From Paralithodes platypus (taxonomy: Eukaryota; Arthropoda; Malacostraca; Decapoda; Lithodidae): a DNA stretch of 64,000 nt. Below, in pieces: positions 11,127 to 21,920 of this stretch. The translations under genes and the position numbers were made by a program. A model generated the notes under the pieces. That model worked only from the letters and a program-made list of their open reading frames with translations, did not search any database and was not told the origin of the DNA. Each line of letters starts with the position of its first letter. Position 1 is the stretch's first letter. The DNA is taken from contig CM064480.1 of NCBI GenBank assembly GCA_032716605.1, forward strand, positions 20,609,651-20,673,650. Reading direction: 5' to 3'.

Positions 11127-12004
11127 TTATCGGTTTGTCTTGTTCTTGCGGCTCAACATTACTCGAACATCACGTTCCGTTTGTTCATCAAATACTCTCG
11201 CAGTTAACACAGGGGAGAACAATATTCTATAGTAAGCATTCATAGGTAACTCCTGCGCCATACCGAGTCTGAGGAGCTGACGTGACCGGACGGCCTCAAA
11301 CAAGGCTGTTCTGATGTCTGTAAGCATTCGAGCCGGGGCGGGGAGGAGATATTGTGGGAATACCTTAACCAAATCCTGAGTTCGTGGAGAGGGATTCGGC
11401 AACGGTTGGGCAATAGCCTGGGCTGTGTCCCTAGTTAATAGGAAGCTAATAAATGCTCTGTGGGCCTTGTCTCTGACCAGAAATTCACGTTCAAGGTCAA
11501 TAGGTTCAGGGACGATGAGAGGCTGGGGGAAATCCTCTGCAGTGAATTGAGGTGGGATAAGAAAATTAAAAATAGGAAATGGAACTCCGTCCGGTCGTTG
11601 TGCCAGCCAGTCAAACTCGATACGGAGTTGAGGAGGAATTGGGGACAAGGGATTGGATGTAATATCAATAGCAAATTGTTGCAGTTCCTGATCCCACGTA
11701 CTCCATGGTCCGTCCCCTACCTCACTCAGATTCAACTCCCTTTGGTCTTTATGAGGTCCACACCTGTGAAATTCACTTGAGGGGTCTTCCCGTATAGGCT
11801 GAGAACTACAGCCAGAATGGCTACAACGTTGATGACAATTCGGGCAAATGGGAGCGTCTGAGTGAGGAGGTTCCTGGACCGGGGAATCTGCCGGAAGAGG
11901 AACTTGCTGACATGGGTCATACACAAAATATTGGAAATTGGCCGGATCTGGTTTGGCATATATCGGAACCTGCAAGACTGTACCGTTCTTATCTTTGTCC
12001 CTAA
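11127..12004 (-). pseudogene. DIRS B gag, C-terminal part
   Basis: Minus-strand frame homologous by eye to the C-terminal half of the DIRS A Gag (22397-25021). Shared blocks include NFQYFVYDP (A: DYFVYTAKP), GPWSTWDQELQQFA (A: GPWLEWETEAQNFA), LFEAVRSRQ (A: LLEAVRARQ) and SPVLTARV (A: SPVLTPSL). The frame is cut at 12004 by the right end of DIRS A; its N-terminal continuation lies at 27009-31252, 15 kb away. A Cys/His cluster (about PICPNCHQRCSHSGC) near its start is not seen in A. It ends earlier than A Gag, lacking the Gly/Pro-rich tail. Gag is the presumed nucleic-acid-binding structural protein of DIRS elements. Confidence 0.8.
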
Positions 12005-12537
12005 ATTATAGGTTTGACTCCTGTAAGGAGATAAAGAAAACCTAATATTTAGTAGTGGCCCCGTAATCATTGACGAACATGCCTATTACATAAGGCATCC
12101 TCTTCAAACACTAATCCGCCGTAGTTTGAATCTACCGCGCAGAGCATTTAAAATCTGAGGAGCCTTCATCATGAGTGCACGCGACCTCACTCATGGCTTC
12201 AGTCATTATGAATTGGGTTCTCACTACGAAAAAAATTCGTAAAAAATAAAAAGAAAAAGAAAATAAGAATAACTATCCAATAAGCTTTCCATCATATCGT
12301 GGATGTACTTGAGTGGATCTTTGACCAGACGCTGATTCAGGCGTCATTCTTCCTTCACTGACATATCAAGTACACCAAAATCCTTAATACATCAACGAAT
12401 GGGAAGGGGATGGTCGGGAGGGCCCCAGTCGTCAATGATTACGGGGCCACTACTAAATATTAGGTTTTCTTTATCTCCTTACAGGAGTCAAACCTATAAT
12501 TTATTAGTGGCCCCTCCATCATTGACGAACATGCCTG
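12005..12537 (-). repeat. DIRS A right inverted repeat and internal complementary region
   Basis: 12005-12075 and 12430-12500 are inverted copies (about 70 bp, ATTATAGGTTTGACTCCTG...). 12076-12400 is the inverted counterpart of the left repeat at 26698-27008. At 12430-12537 the complement of the right edge (to 12500) is joined to the complement of the left edge (12501 on, TTATTAGTGGCCCC). This is the circle-junction template expected of a DIRS internal complementary region. Near-identical blocks are at 15509-16042 and 63329-63860. Confidence 0.88.
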
Positions 12538-12674
12538 ATTTCTAAGACTGGAGGGGGACATTCGTAATCATATCATAACTCTAGAAAAGCAGATAATCAA
12601 ACAACCACATAGTATTCTTACTTTGAAAATATATTTAATTATGGCGCAGACCATATCAATACAAAAACGGGGTT

Positions 12675-12707
12675 CAAGCAGGTGCGTGCTTCAAAGAAGC
12701 CTGCTTG
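12675..12707 (-). promoter_or_regulatory. Conserved DIRS 3'-region hairpin (copy A)
   Basis: CAAGCAGG...CCTGCTTG with inner CTTC AAA GAAG; same element as at 140-168, 16192-16224 and 59673-59704. Confidence 0.6.
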
Positions 12708-13049
12708 ATAAAAAAGGGTAACTCTGGAGATTCTGGGAACAGATCTGTAGTTACGAAGGCACCCCACTCAACGAGTGGTGACAAAAATAACAAGTTATAA
12801 GTTTACATGTGCACATAATAAACCCCATAATATTCGTGGAAATGTTTTGCAAACGATCTCCACTGTTTAAACTAAATTGCTTTCACAGCTAAAACTACTA
12901 TAACAACACTGTTGTTTGTACTAACATTGTACTAGCACAATTTCTCGCCCTGAATAGAACAGAGAAATTTTCATATCACATTATCCATAATTTGTATCAC
13001 AGCTCTTACATTCCGGCGGGGTCTAGGGTGTCCTATGTTACACTGACTG

Positions 13050-13066
13050 CACCCCCCCCCCCCTTT
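13050..13066. repeat. Poly-C (poly-G on coding strand) tract after recombinase gene
   Basis: Homopolymer of about 13 C just 3' of the recombinase stop. Equivalent tracts: 16681-16692 (D), 59333-59357 (C, as G), 790-803 (left edge copy). Confidence 0.7.
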
Positions 13067-13103
13067 TCTCCTTGAAAGTAAACAAAAGTGACTGAAGGGC
13101 CAC

Positions 13104-14477
13104 CTAGACCCTCTGCCTTAAAGCTATACATGGTAAGAAAGGTTTGTCTAGAGCAACTGACAAGTATCTAGTCAAAAACGTATGATTAGACGCCCACAAC
13201 TGTGTGGACGAAATATCTTGTACTGAAAAGTTCTTCAAGAAACGTAAAGAGGCTGCCCATTTGCGTAAATCGTGGGCCCTACCCACAACGCCGGGATTAC
13301 TCTCTTTAATGACTTCGACCAGAAGAGAAGCTAATCTCCGTTTCAGTAAGCGTTTGCCCGTACTCGCTACCCATAAAGCACCTTGGGGGTTTAGAGGAGC
13401 TACTCTCAAATATTTGGTTAGAGCTTGCACTGGACATAGATTATGGTGCACCTTTCCCCTTTTTAACGCCGGCACAGTGAACTCAGAAAACACGTGTGCA
13501 CTGTGCTCATTCTTGGCTACAAATCCCGGGGAAGGTGCAATGTGAATACATTCATTAAGTCTACCAAACCTAAGGCAATTAGGTGTGTTGCTCATCGCCG
13601 CCATCTCAGACACTCTGTTCCCGGTGGCCAAAGCCAAAAGGAATACAGCCTTTTTTAAGAGTAATGCAAAATCTGCAGTATTTTGGTACAGACGAGAGTG
13701 AAGTAAAGACAATGCCTTGTCCAGAGACCAAGTAGGCATGAGCTGACGGGGAGGTGGGCGGAGTTTAAAACATGCTCTCATAAAACCTGTTTCCTCCGCT
13801 ACCGGTATGGAGAGACCTGTAAGGTCTAAAAAGGGCACTCTAATCGCAGTTAAGTGATTTTTTAACGTTACCACAGATAAACGTTTCTGCTCAAACAGAT
13901 AATTCAAATAATTAAATACTAACGCCACTGAGTGCACAGTCTGTTCTGTTCTAATGATCCAAGAAGTAAAGGCTTGCCAATGTGATTGATACTGTCGTTT
14001 TGTAGACTGAGTATATTGATTGATTAATTTATTGGTCACATCTCTACCATATGGTGCTAGCCACTTGGCCTCTTGAATGTCCATAATGCAAAAGTCAGCG
14101 AGGTCGCTAGGTTGCCAATCGTGTCTAGGTGGAAATACTCGACCGGGAGCGACACCGGGTGCGAGCACCACGTCTTCAATTGCTGGTACCATAACTGCGC
14201 CGGCCACAGGGGCGCGATTAGCGAGACTAAGCCTCGATAATCTCGTAGTTTGTTCACTACGTGGCACATTAGTGACGCGTCTGGCGGCGGAAACAGATAG
14301 ATGGAGCTCCATCTGTTCTAGTCTGTCACTAGGGCGTCTGGCCCCCCTGCCGGCGTTTCCGTCCGGCGGGTGAGGTATAGAGGGAGTTTGTGAGTCCCCT
14401 CGGACGCAAACAGGTCCACTTGTGGATGGTAGAGCTCTGCAATCATTAGGTTGAAAATGGGTTGCTTGAGCTCCCAT
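13104..14477 (-). CDS. DIRS A tyrosine recombinase (integrase)
   Basis: 457-codon frame. The N-terminal ~130 residues overlap the methyltransferase-like frame and are probably not all translated. The catalytic core follows: arginine R288 in ATGNRVSEMAAM, HxxR at H402-R405 (AHDLRKWAASL), a candidate second His H432 and the nucleophile Y438 (FLTRYLSVALD). The core-binding part contains STKRQYQSHWQAFTSW and LSVVTLKNHLTAIR. The enzyme joins circular DNA copies to the chromosome by strand exchange. The frame is intact and homologous to 58079-59370 (DIRS C) and 16734-17660 (DIRS D). No in-frame damage is seen, so this recombinase could be active and could serve defective relatives. Confidence 0.88.
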   Translation of the reverse strand: MGAQATHFQPNDCRALPSTSGPVCVRGDSQTPSIPHPPDGNAGRGARRPSDRLEQMELHLSVSAARRVTNVPRSEQTTRLSRLSLANRAPVAGAVMVPAIEDVVLAPGVAPGRVFPPRHDWQPSDLADFCIMDIQEAKWLAPYGRDVTNKLINQYTQSTKRQYQSHWQAFTSWIIRTEQTVHSVALVFNYLNYLFEQKRLSVVTLKNHLTAIRVPFLDLTGLSIPVAEETGFMRACFKLRPPPRQLMPTWSLDKALSLLHSRLYQNTADFALLLKKAVFLLALATGNRVSEMAAMSNTPNCLRFGRLNECIHIAPSPGFVAKNEHSAHVFSEFTVPALKRGKVHHNLCPVQALTKYLRVAPLNPQGALWVASTGKRLLKRRLASLLVEVIKESNPGVVGRAHDLRKWAASLRFLKNFSVQDISSTQLWASNHTFLTRYLSVALDKPFLPCIALRQRV

Positions 14478-15508
14478 TCTACTGTCGTGCTCTGTCTCCG
14501 GGACAGAGCGTCTGCCCAGACGTTTGCTACGCCTGGGAGATAAGATGCGTGAAGATAAATGTCTAGCCTTTTGGCTAGAGTAAAAATCTCTTCCGACACG
14601 TTTAGCAACTTCCTTGATCTCATTGACCCCTGTTTCTGAATACAGTGAACTGCATTAAGATTGTCCATTCTGAAGGCCACCGACTTGCCCCGTAAAGTAG
14701 AGCCGTGAGCCTGAAGGAAATACAAGGGGACTAGTAATTCATTGACATTGATGTGGGAGATTTCTAAGTGGGACCAAAGCCCCTGACCCTGGTGCCCCTG
14801 GTTTGACTGAAATCCCCAACCTATCGTGCCTGACGCATCCGTGTCTACCCATACCGTTGGCGGAGGAGAGGTCCATGACATTACTGAGTGCAGCGTTTCC
14901 CTCTTCGCCCAGACTGCTAGTAAGGTGTGGATTAATTTTGGGATGGGCCATAATTTTCCCGCCGGTAAGAGTGGGAAATATTTGTTGCCTTCCATTATTA
15001 ACCGTTTTACTTTTAACCGGCCCAACATTACAGTTAGTTGAATCCAGTTGAGAGAGCCGACCAGAGACTCCCAGATCCTCCGTGTCGTAGTCAGACTGTG
15101 AAGAAACATGAACAGTTTCCTGCGAAACCTGTTGCGATTGTCCACACTCTGACTCAGAGTGAGAGCAGCTGTGTCCCAAACCAGCCCTATCCACTGAATT
15201 ACTCGTGAGGGGACAAGGTTTGACTTTACCAGATTTACCTTGAACCCTAGAGTTTTGACATGATTTAAAATTATGTTGACATGTTTGATGCATAATTGCT
15301 CTGTCTCTGCCACCACCAGCCAGTCGTCTAGGTACCACAGAACTCTGATTCCTTGCTTTAACAACGGCATCAGGGCTTGCCGGACTAATTTCGTGAATAG
15401 TCGAGGTGCCAGGTTCAAACCGAATGGCATCCTCTGAAAAACAAAATTTTGGTGCCTGATCCGTAAGGCCAGAAACCTTTGAAATCTTTTGTTGACCGAT
15501 ACGTGCCA
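14057..15508 (-). pseudogene. DIRS A RT C-terminal part, RNase H and methyltransferase-like tail
   Basis: Reading from 15508: RT palm with QRMPFGLNLAPR and catalytic LWYLDDWLVVAE, then GLVWDTAALTL, then RNase H (VDTDASG, NELLVPL, RMDNLNAV, ADALSRR). The tail VDLFAS...YLTRR is followed, after a stop at 14318 and a frame change, by IYLFPPPDASL and LIAPLWPAQLWY (14057-14300). That layout resembles the N6-adenine-methyltransferase-like domain described after RNase H in DIRS elements; this assignment is tentative. The RT is cut at codon Y/W after DLTDA by DIRS D; the N-terminal part is at 21921-22390. The tail overlaps the recombinase gene in another frame. Confidence 0.85.
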
Positions 15509-16042
15509 ATTATAGGTTTGACTCCTGTAAGGAGATAAAGAAAACCTAATATTTAGTAGTGGCCCCGTAATCCTTGACGAACATGCCTATTACATAAGGC
15601 ATCCTCTTCAAACACTAATCCGCCGTAGTTTGAATCTACCGCGCAGAGCATTTAAAATCTGAGGAGCCTTCATCATGAGCGCACGCGACCTCACTCATGG
15701 CTTCAGTCATTATGAATTGGGTTCTCACTACGAAAAAAATTCGTAAAAAAAGAAAAAGAAAAAAAAAATAAGAATAACTATCCAATAAGCTTTCCATCAT
15801 ATCGTGGATGTACTTGAGTGGATCTTTGACCAGACGCTGATTCAGGCGTCATACTTCCTTCACTGACATATCAAGTAAACCAAAATCCTTAATACATCAA
15901 CGAATGGGAAGGGGATGGTCGGGAGGGCCCCAGTCGTCAATGATTACGGGGCCACTACTAAATATTAGGTTTTCTTTATCTCCTTACAGGAGTCAAACCT
16001 ATAATTTATTAGTGGCCCCTCCATCAATGACGAACATGCCTG
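15509..16042 (-). repeat. DIRS D right inverted repeat and internal complementary region
   Basis: Nearly identical to 12005-12537 (DIRS A) and 63329-63860 (DIRS E), including the junction at 16005/16006 between the two edge complements. Confidence 0.88.
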
Positions 16043-16191
16043 ATTTTTAAGACTGGAGGGGGACATTCGTAATCATATCATAACTCTAGAAAAGCAGATA
16101 ATCAAACAACCGCATAGTATTCTTACTTTTGTAAAAAAAGAGATATTCGGGTGCAGAAACCTTATACAGCCTAAATCTTGAAAAAGGGGTA

Positions 16192-16224
16192 CAAGCAGGA
16201 ACGTGCTTCAAAGAAGCCTGCTTG
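16192..16224 (-). promoter_or_regulatory. Conserved DIRS 3'-region hairpin (copy D)
   Basis: CAAGCAGG...CCTGCTTG with inner CTTC AAA GAAG, as in DIRS A. Confidence 0.6.
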
Positions 16225-16733
16225 AAAAAGGGTTAACTCTGAGACTCTGTGCACAGATCTGCTAGTTAAGAAGGCACCCCACTTAAAGTAAGTGGTGAAA
16301 ACTAAAAACTTATAAGTTTACATGTGCACATATAAACCCCATTAACTAGTGGATATATTCCTAAAAATATAACCAAACATAAATGAATTCTTGTACATTC
16401 GTAGAAGTACTGAACTCGTGTACTTATGCAGAAGTAATTACTTCAAAAGTAAAAGTCGTAGTTGCAACTACCGAGATTTCTAAAAAATCTATTGCTTCAC
16501 AGCCAAAGCTACTTACAACAAGAATTGTTGTAAAACTATTATTGTCCTTTAGCACAATTTCCTGCAATGAATACTACAGAGAAATTTTATAATACAATGC
16601 CTACAACCAGTATCACAGCTCGTATGTTCCGAACACATACTCCGGAGGGGTCTAGGGTGTCCTATGTCACACTGACTGCACCCCCCCCCCCCTTTTTTCT
16701 TGAAATTAAACAAAACGTGACTAAAAGGGCCAC

Positions 16734-17660
16734 CTAGACCCTCTGCCGTAAAGCTATACATGGCAAGGAAGGTTTGTCCAGAGCTACTGAAAGGAATCGA
16801 GGCAAAAACTCCTGATTAGAGGCCCACAACTGTGTGGACTTAATAACTTCCACCGAAAGATTATTAAGGAAACGTAAAGAGGCTGTCCCCTTGCGTAAAT
16901 CGTGGGTCTTACCCACAACGCCGGGATTCTTCTCTTTAAAGTCCTCGACCAAGAGAGAAGCCAGTGTACACTCCATCAAGCGTTCACCCGGACTTGCGAC
17001 CCATAAAGCACCCTGGTGATTTAGAGGTGCCACTCTTAAATATTTGGTTAGAGCTTGCACTGGGCCAAAAAAGATGGTGCACCTTTCCCCTTTTTAACGC
17101 CGGCACCGTGAACTCTGAAAACACGTGTTCACTGTGCTCAATCTTGGCTATGAATCCTGGGGAAGGTGCAATGTGAATACCCTCGTGAAGCCTATCAAAT
17201 CTGAGGCAATTAGGTGCGTTGCTCATCGCCGCCAGCTCAGATACTCTGTTCCCGGTAGCCAAAGCCATAAGGAATACTGCCCTTTTGTAAAATCTGCAGT
17301 CTTTGGTACATACGGGAACGAGAATAACGACGATGCTTTGTCCAGAGACCATGTAGGCCTGAGCTGACGGGGAGGTGGGCGGAGTTTAAAAGCTGCCCAC
17401 ATAAATCACTTTCAGATAAATGTTTCTGCATGAACAGATAAATTAAATAATTAACAACCAACGCCACCGAGGGCACAGTTTGTTTTTGTTCTAAGAATCC
17501 GAGACGTAAAAGCTTGCCAATGCGATTGAAACTGTCGCTTTGTAGACTGGGTATATTGATTCGTGAATATCTTGGTCACATCGCTACCATATGGTGCTAG
17601 CCACTTGGCCTCCTGAATGCCCATAATGAACAAGTCCGCGAGGTTTCTAGGCTGCCAATT
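16734..17660 (-). pseudogene. DIRS D tyrosine recombinase, inactivated
   Basis: Fragments in three frames match the DIRS A recombinase throughout: STKRQFQSHWQAF (17451-17660), ATGNRVSELAAM (about 17237-17290) and THDLRKGTASLRFL to SVALDKP (16734-17060). The last block reads LPRFLSVALD where A and C read LTRYLSVALD, so the catalytic tyrosine position is phenylalanine. A deletion near 17380-17420 removes part of the core-binding domain (A has extra sequence between LKNHLTAI and RPPPRQL). Frame changes and the lost nucleophile make it inactive. Confidence 0.85.
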
Positions 17661-18510
17661 CTGGGGGGTGGCAGCCAAGCAGAGGGGACTCCGCCGGCAC
17701 CAAAAACCTGAAGAGAGAACCAAGAATGGCGTTCTGGAGGGATTTGGTGGGAAGAATAAGTCATGGTTATAAGAACCTGGAATGTCCTTAATATGAACAT
17801 CCAAAACATTTCCGTAACATTGCTGCCCCTGACTCATCCGGCCCGTATAAAAGAGGCATAGCTCCTGTTTTTTAACTGCCGCCTTGTCTAAAGGAGGGGG
17901 AGATATGTCTGATAAGACTCGCACAGTGGAAGTAGTGAGAGCTGCTGTGCCTGGCACATTGGAAATTGGATCTGACACAAGAGGATGGTTAGGTATTTTA
18001 GCTAAAGCAAAGGATGTAGCCAGAGGTCGCACAATCGTCGACATCGCGGGATCTCCCGTATCAAAAGGAGTTTCCGGCGTAGGGCCAAAGAACCTATTAA
18101 GTGCATTCAATAGTAGTCCGTCAATCTCTTCCGCCGGTACATACCTAGCCGATGACGAACTCCGTGGAGATTCGACAGTACCCTGAGAGTCGCCTAGAAG
18201 GTGACTGGACTCTTCAACCTCCATCTCTGAGACCAGAGATCGTTGTTCTTCATCCGTTAAGTCTGGCCTATCATGGGAAGATCCCGCCGAATCCGGGACC
18301 TCCACATGTTGCCATGTTAAAACTGTGATAGAAGATGGTACATCGGCATCCCAGTGGACGTCAGCACTAGTTGAGTCACAAAGGGATGTGTGCTGTCCTG
18401 CCAGGACTGTGAGTATCGCCATACACCTTGGCTGTGGCTGTCCCTCGCTTGCGAGCTCGGTATACTCTCTGAATGGGAGCCCTCGTCCGAGTCCCGTAAA
18501 GGTTTATGAT
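17660..18510 (-). pseudogene. DIRS D gag remnant fused to recombinase
   Basis: One open frame (17451-18422) begins as Gag, with VPAEEIDGLLLNALNRFFG and STVRVLSDISPPPLDK matching TAQEIDGLLVNALSKFFG and SNVRVITDVNPPPLDR in DIRS A. It runs through VLDVHIKDIPGSYNHDLFF, then passes near 17660 into recombinase sequence (NWQPRNLADLFIMGIQEAKWLAPYG). The Gag C-terminus and the whole RT/RNase H gene are deleted at this fusion. Because the frame stays open, a Gag-recombinase fusion protein could be made, but the recombinase part is truncated. Confidence 0.8.
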
Positions 18511-18720
18511 AATTAGCTCATTAACACATTGAAAGCAGAGCTGGTGAGCAAAATCATAAAGTATACTAATTAATTTAATATATATTTAATTGTATTAAAA
18601 TAAATTACTATAAATAAACACAATATTATCATAATATAATCATAGAAAATATATATGTTTATTATGATTCAGCTATTAAATCATGTCATTAACAAACAAA
18701 ATAAGATAGGGATACCTGAG
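18510..18720. other. AT-rich insertion in DIRS D gag
   Basis: Very AT-rich stretch separating gag coding sequence from rearranged 5' UTR-like sequence. No terminal repeats or coding frame recognised. Confidence 0.45.
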
Positions 18721-19367
18721 CTTAACGGCGTTGAACATACAGTAATGAGAGGTTCAAGTGCCGACACGACAGAGACTGGGGGAAAACTACCCCGCCCCCG
18801 GGAACTACCTGGTCACCTGGTGCAACACCGGTACTCCGCCCTGGAAAGAGAAATTTCCGGGGATTAATGCTCATAGGGTTACACCCAAAAAATGGTACAA
18901 AATATGTGCCACAAAACCGCCGGTCAACGAACCGTAGCACTCCACCACTACTTTTGAAGTCTTTCAAGTATCCCTTTACACTTGAAACACTAGTAAGATT
19001 CAAGCATCTTGTTATCCCATAAAAAGTCTAAGCCTATCTTAAACTCTAATCCGGCTTCTCCCAGAAGCCCTCATAGATCGCCGTCTTGAAGGCTGTGATA
19101 CCCTATTGTATCAATCGATTGTTTTTGCAAATTATCGCGAATCGCAAATCCGTTAATATAACCACCCGAAGGTACAACCGCCGGGTTTTATATGCAATGT
19201 CAAACCAATTATACCTACCCCAGACCTCTTTGTAAAAAGGTCGCCGGGAGGGAAAGACCAAACAAACAGACAGCATTGTTTCAATGGCTTTGAAAAGCAG
19301 AGAAAACCATGTCCAACAGGTGTCAGCATGATCACCTAGATAACTGTATGGAGCCCCCCTCGACGGG

Positions 19368-19800
19368 AATAACCCAGGAAGCCTGATCCCAGGCTCGACC
19401 ATAGAAAACGCAGTTTCTGATGAGTCCTCAAGCGACCAAACTCGTCGGGGTAACTTACCTATTTTAGCCATCCTGACTAAAACTCGGTAAACAAAAACGG
19501 TGTTCTCGGAGCAACGAGAAAAACGCCAGAAAGGTAACCCACACTAAACGAGACATTACATGAGGGCGTAATGCATAAAGCAATGAATAACACAGGAAGC
19601 CTGATCCCAGGCTCGACCACAGAAAACGCAGTTTCAGATGAGCCCTCAAGCGACCAAACTCGTCGGGGTAACTTACCTATTTTAGCCATCCTGACTAAAA
19701 CTCGGTAAACAAATACGGTGTTCTCGGAGCAACGAGAAAAACGCCGGAAAGGTAACCCACACCAAACGAGACATTTTAACATATTTTATACAAAGGGTGT
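19368..19800. repeat. Tandem duplication, period 218 bp, DIRS D leader
   Basis: Copy 1 from 19368 and copy 2 from 19586 share the GGAAGCCTGATCCCAGGCTCGACC start and the GTCGGGGTAACTTACC block with few differences; copy 2 breaks off near 19780. Confidence 0.8.
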
Positions 19801-20306
19801 GCACAAAAATAGGGATACCTGAACAGGAGGGCATAATGCATAAATCAAAAACCGGGGCAAAGGTAGCCATGACAGAGACTGGTGGGAAACTTACTCCAGG
19901 TTCTGCATAGACCCGCCGGGACCCAGCTCTGGAAAAAAATAAAATTTCCAGGAATTAATGCTCATAAGGTTAACCCAATCATGTTTGCACACAAGTGTTA
20001 AATAACCCGCCGGGTAACGAGACGTAATACTCAACGACTACAGCTCGCTACGCGGTGGGGTTTCCTAAGTAAAAGATATCAGAATATCTTAATTTATCCA
20101 AAAGATTTATGAATACCCTCTGACATAATATATAAAGACCAGCATGGCGTTTATAACAGATTAAGTCTTTCCGGTGGTGTTTGTTTCAAGATTCAATTTT
20201 GGAAAAAAAAAACTAAAAAAGACGCCGGCCCCCGAATTATCTCGTAGATCAAAAACTGGGAAGCCTGACAAATATACGAGATCTAACTTCTCCCGAAGTA
20301 TCTTTT

Positions 20307-20612
20307 TAGATCGCCGTATGTTGAAGGCGGCGATACAAAACGTATCCCTCAATTGTCTGGTTAACTAACTGAATTGTAAATTCGTTATTCCCACCCTACC
20401 AAGGAGCACCCGCCGGGTGTGAATATTAGTTTAAAAAACGTTAACCCCAATTGTGCCCTAAAGCGCCGTATGTTGAAGGAGGCGATACACAATGCATCCC
20501 TCAATTGTCTGGTCAACTAAACTGAATTTTGCAAATTCGGTCATCCCACCCTTCCAGGTTGCACCCGCCGGGTGATTTAAAGTTTAAAAGTTAACCCCAA
20601 TTGTTCCTATCC
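20307..20612. repeat. Tandem duplication, period about 153 bp, DIRS D leader
   Basis: Two copies beginning GCCGTATGTTGAAGG (20311 and 20464), each with a CACCCGCCGGGTG palindrome and a CGTTAACCCCAATTG-like end. A third diverged copy begins near 19075. The homologous pair in DIRS A is 25438-25745. Confidence 0.75.
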
Positions 20613-20984
20613 CCACTTCTTTGTAAAAAATCGCCGGGGAGGATATACAACAACAGCATAGTTTTATATTGGCTTTGCAAAACCGAAAAAACTACAAACA
20701 ACACGTGTCCGTATGAACACTGTTAGATGGGTACAGCCAACCCGCCGGGAATCATAAGGAGCCTGAAACAGGCACCCCAGAGACGCAGTCCTGGGGAGCC
20801 ACAGACACCCACTCGCCGGGGAAACTAGCCTGTTTTATACCACGCGTGGCCAAAACTCGGCAACCAGCCGGGGTTATCAAGGTGAAACCGAGAAAAACCC
20901 GCCGGAAAAAACCCACCCCGTCCCGATACCATGTGAACGCAACACCGGACCGAGGCGTAGCCAAAACACAACTAACGCCAGGCC

Positions 20985-21075
20985 CAACATAGTCCGTGGA
21001 ATTAGCCAATACACAACTAACCCAGGACACCTAAATAGTCCGTGGAATTAGCCAATACACAACTAAATCAGGACA
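20985..21075. repeat. Short tandem repeat AGTCCGTGGAATTAGCCAAT, DIRS D leader
   Basis: Two copies of a roughly 45-bp unit ending in ACACAACTAA, plus a partial third. The same array is at 26115-26220 in DIRS A. Confidence 0.75.
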
Positions 21076-21607
21076 CACATGACACAGTAGTACATATTTA
21101 GAAAATAAATCAATAACACTTGTATATGTGGAAAAGCTACGAGAGGCTGGCTAGGCCTAGGCAGACAGATAACAGTAACATGTCGGAATATAAACAAAAA
21201 GCACTGAATTATATCACAACAGGAACCACCGCCAACACACCACTGTAGCAAATACTTCCGGCAAAGGGAAGAACTGACTCGGGACCCAGCAAAAATACGC
21301 TACCTCATCAGAAAGATAAAAGGAAGCAATAACGCGTAATGAAAGCCGCCTGCATCACAAAGCTGTGAAAAAGTTCACCTGTCCACAACAGGACCACGAG
21401 GGTACATCCGAAATAGATGCCCCAAACACACGACCCAAAATACACTGCACTGCGGGCAACCAGCTCAGGACACTCCTGCTACGCATATCCTAACCTTACT
21501 CGATACATCCCGGAGTAAACAAATGAGAAAAAACTCACTAGGGACGCAGCAAATGCGGAACCAGCGGAACGTGGAGAGACACGTCCGGGCCGGTTGACCG
21601 CAGAGCA

Positions 21608-21920
21608 GAGAAGGAAGTATGACGCCTGAATCAGCGTCTGGTCAAAGATCCACACAAGTACATCCACGATATGATGGAAAGCTTATTGGATAGTTATTCT
21701 TATTTTCTTTTTGTTTTTATTTTTTACGAAGTTTTTTCGTAGTGAGAACCCAATTCATAATGACTGAAGCCATGAGTGAGGTCCTGTGCACTCATGATGA
21801 AGGCTCCTCAGATTTTAAATGCTCTGCGCGGTAGATTCAAACTACGGCGGATTAGTGTTTGAAGAGGATGCCTTATGTAATAGGCATGTTCGTCAATGAT
21901 GGAGGGGCCACTAATAAATA
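21608..21920 (-). repeat. DIRS D left inverted repeat
   Basis: Inverted counterpart of 15509-15934; nearly identical to 26698-27008. It ends GGGGCCACTAATAAATA on the plus strand and contains the TACGAA...TTCGTA palindrome at about 21725-21741. Confidence 0.88.

Larger units (their letters stand above)
18720..21607 (-). other. DIRS D 5' UTR, rearranged, with truncated gag start
   Basis: Long non-coding leader similar to 25022-26697 of DIRS A, partly duplicated. A Gag start lies at 19870 (MATFAPVFDLCIMPSC...), but the zinc-motif cysteine that is C30 in A is tyrosine here, and the frame runs into duplicated leader sequence after about 33 codons. Segments rich in CCGCCGG recur. Several AG/GTAAGT-like donor sites occur on the minus strand (for example just after ATG near 19470 and 19690); splicing is possible but unproven. 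Confidence 0.6.
15509..21920 (-). mobile_element. DIRS D, internally deleted RT-less DIRS derivative
   Basis: A complete outer structure: right repeat 15509-15934, internal complementary region 15935-16042 and left repeat 21608-21920. Inside are only recombinase and gag remnants. The RT/RNase H gene is absent and gag runs straight into recombinase sequence near 17660. It is inserted in the RT gene of DIRS A between the DLTDAY and WHVSV codons. Intact ends with a deleted interior suggest mobilisation in trans by a relative such as A or C. Confidence 0.85.

Noticed and set aside
12005..12505. A 500-bp stand-alone MITE with 70-bp inverted repeats
   Set aside because: It always sits next to a DIRS 3' region, and its parts equal the DIRS right repeat plus half the internal complementary region.
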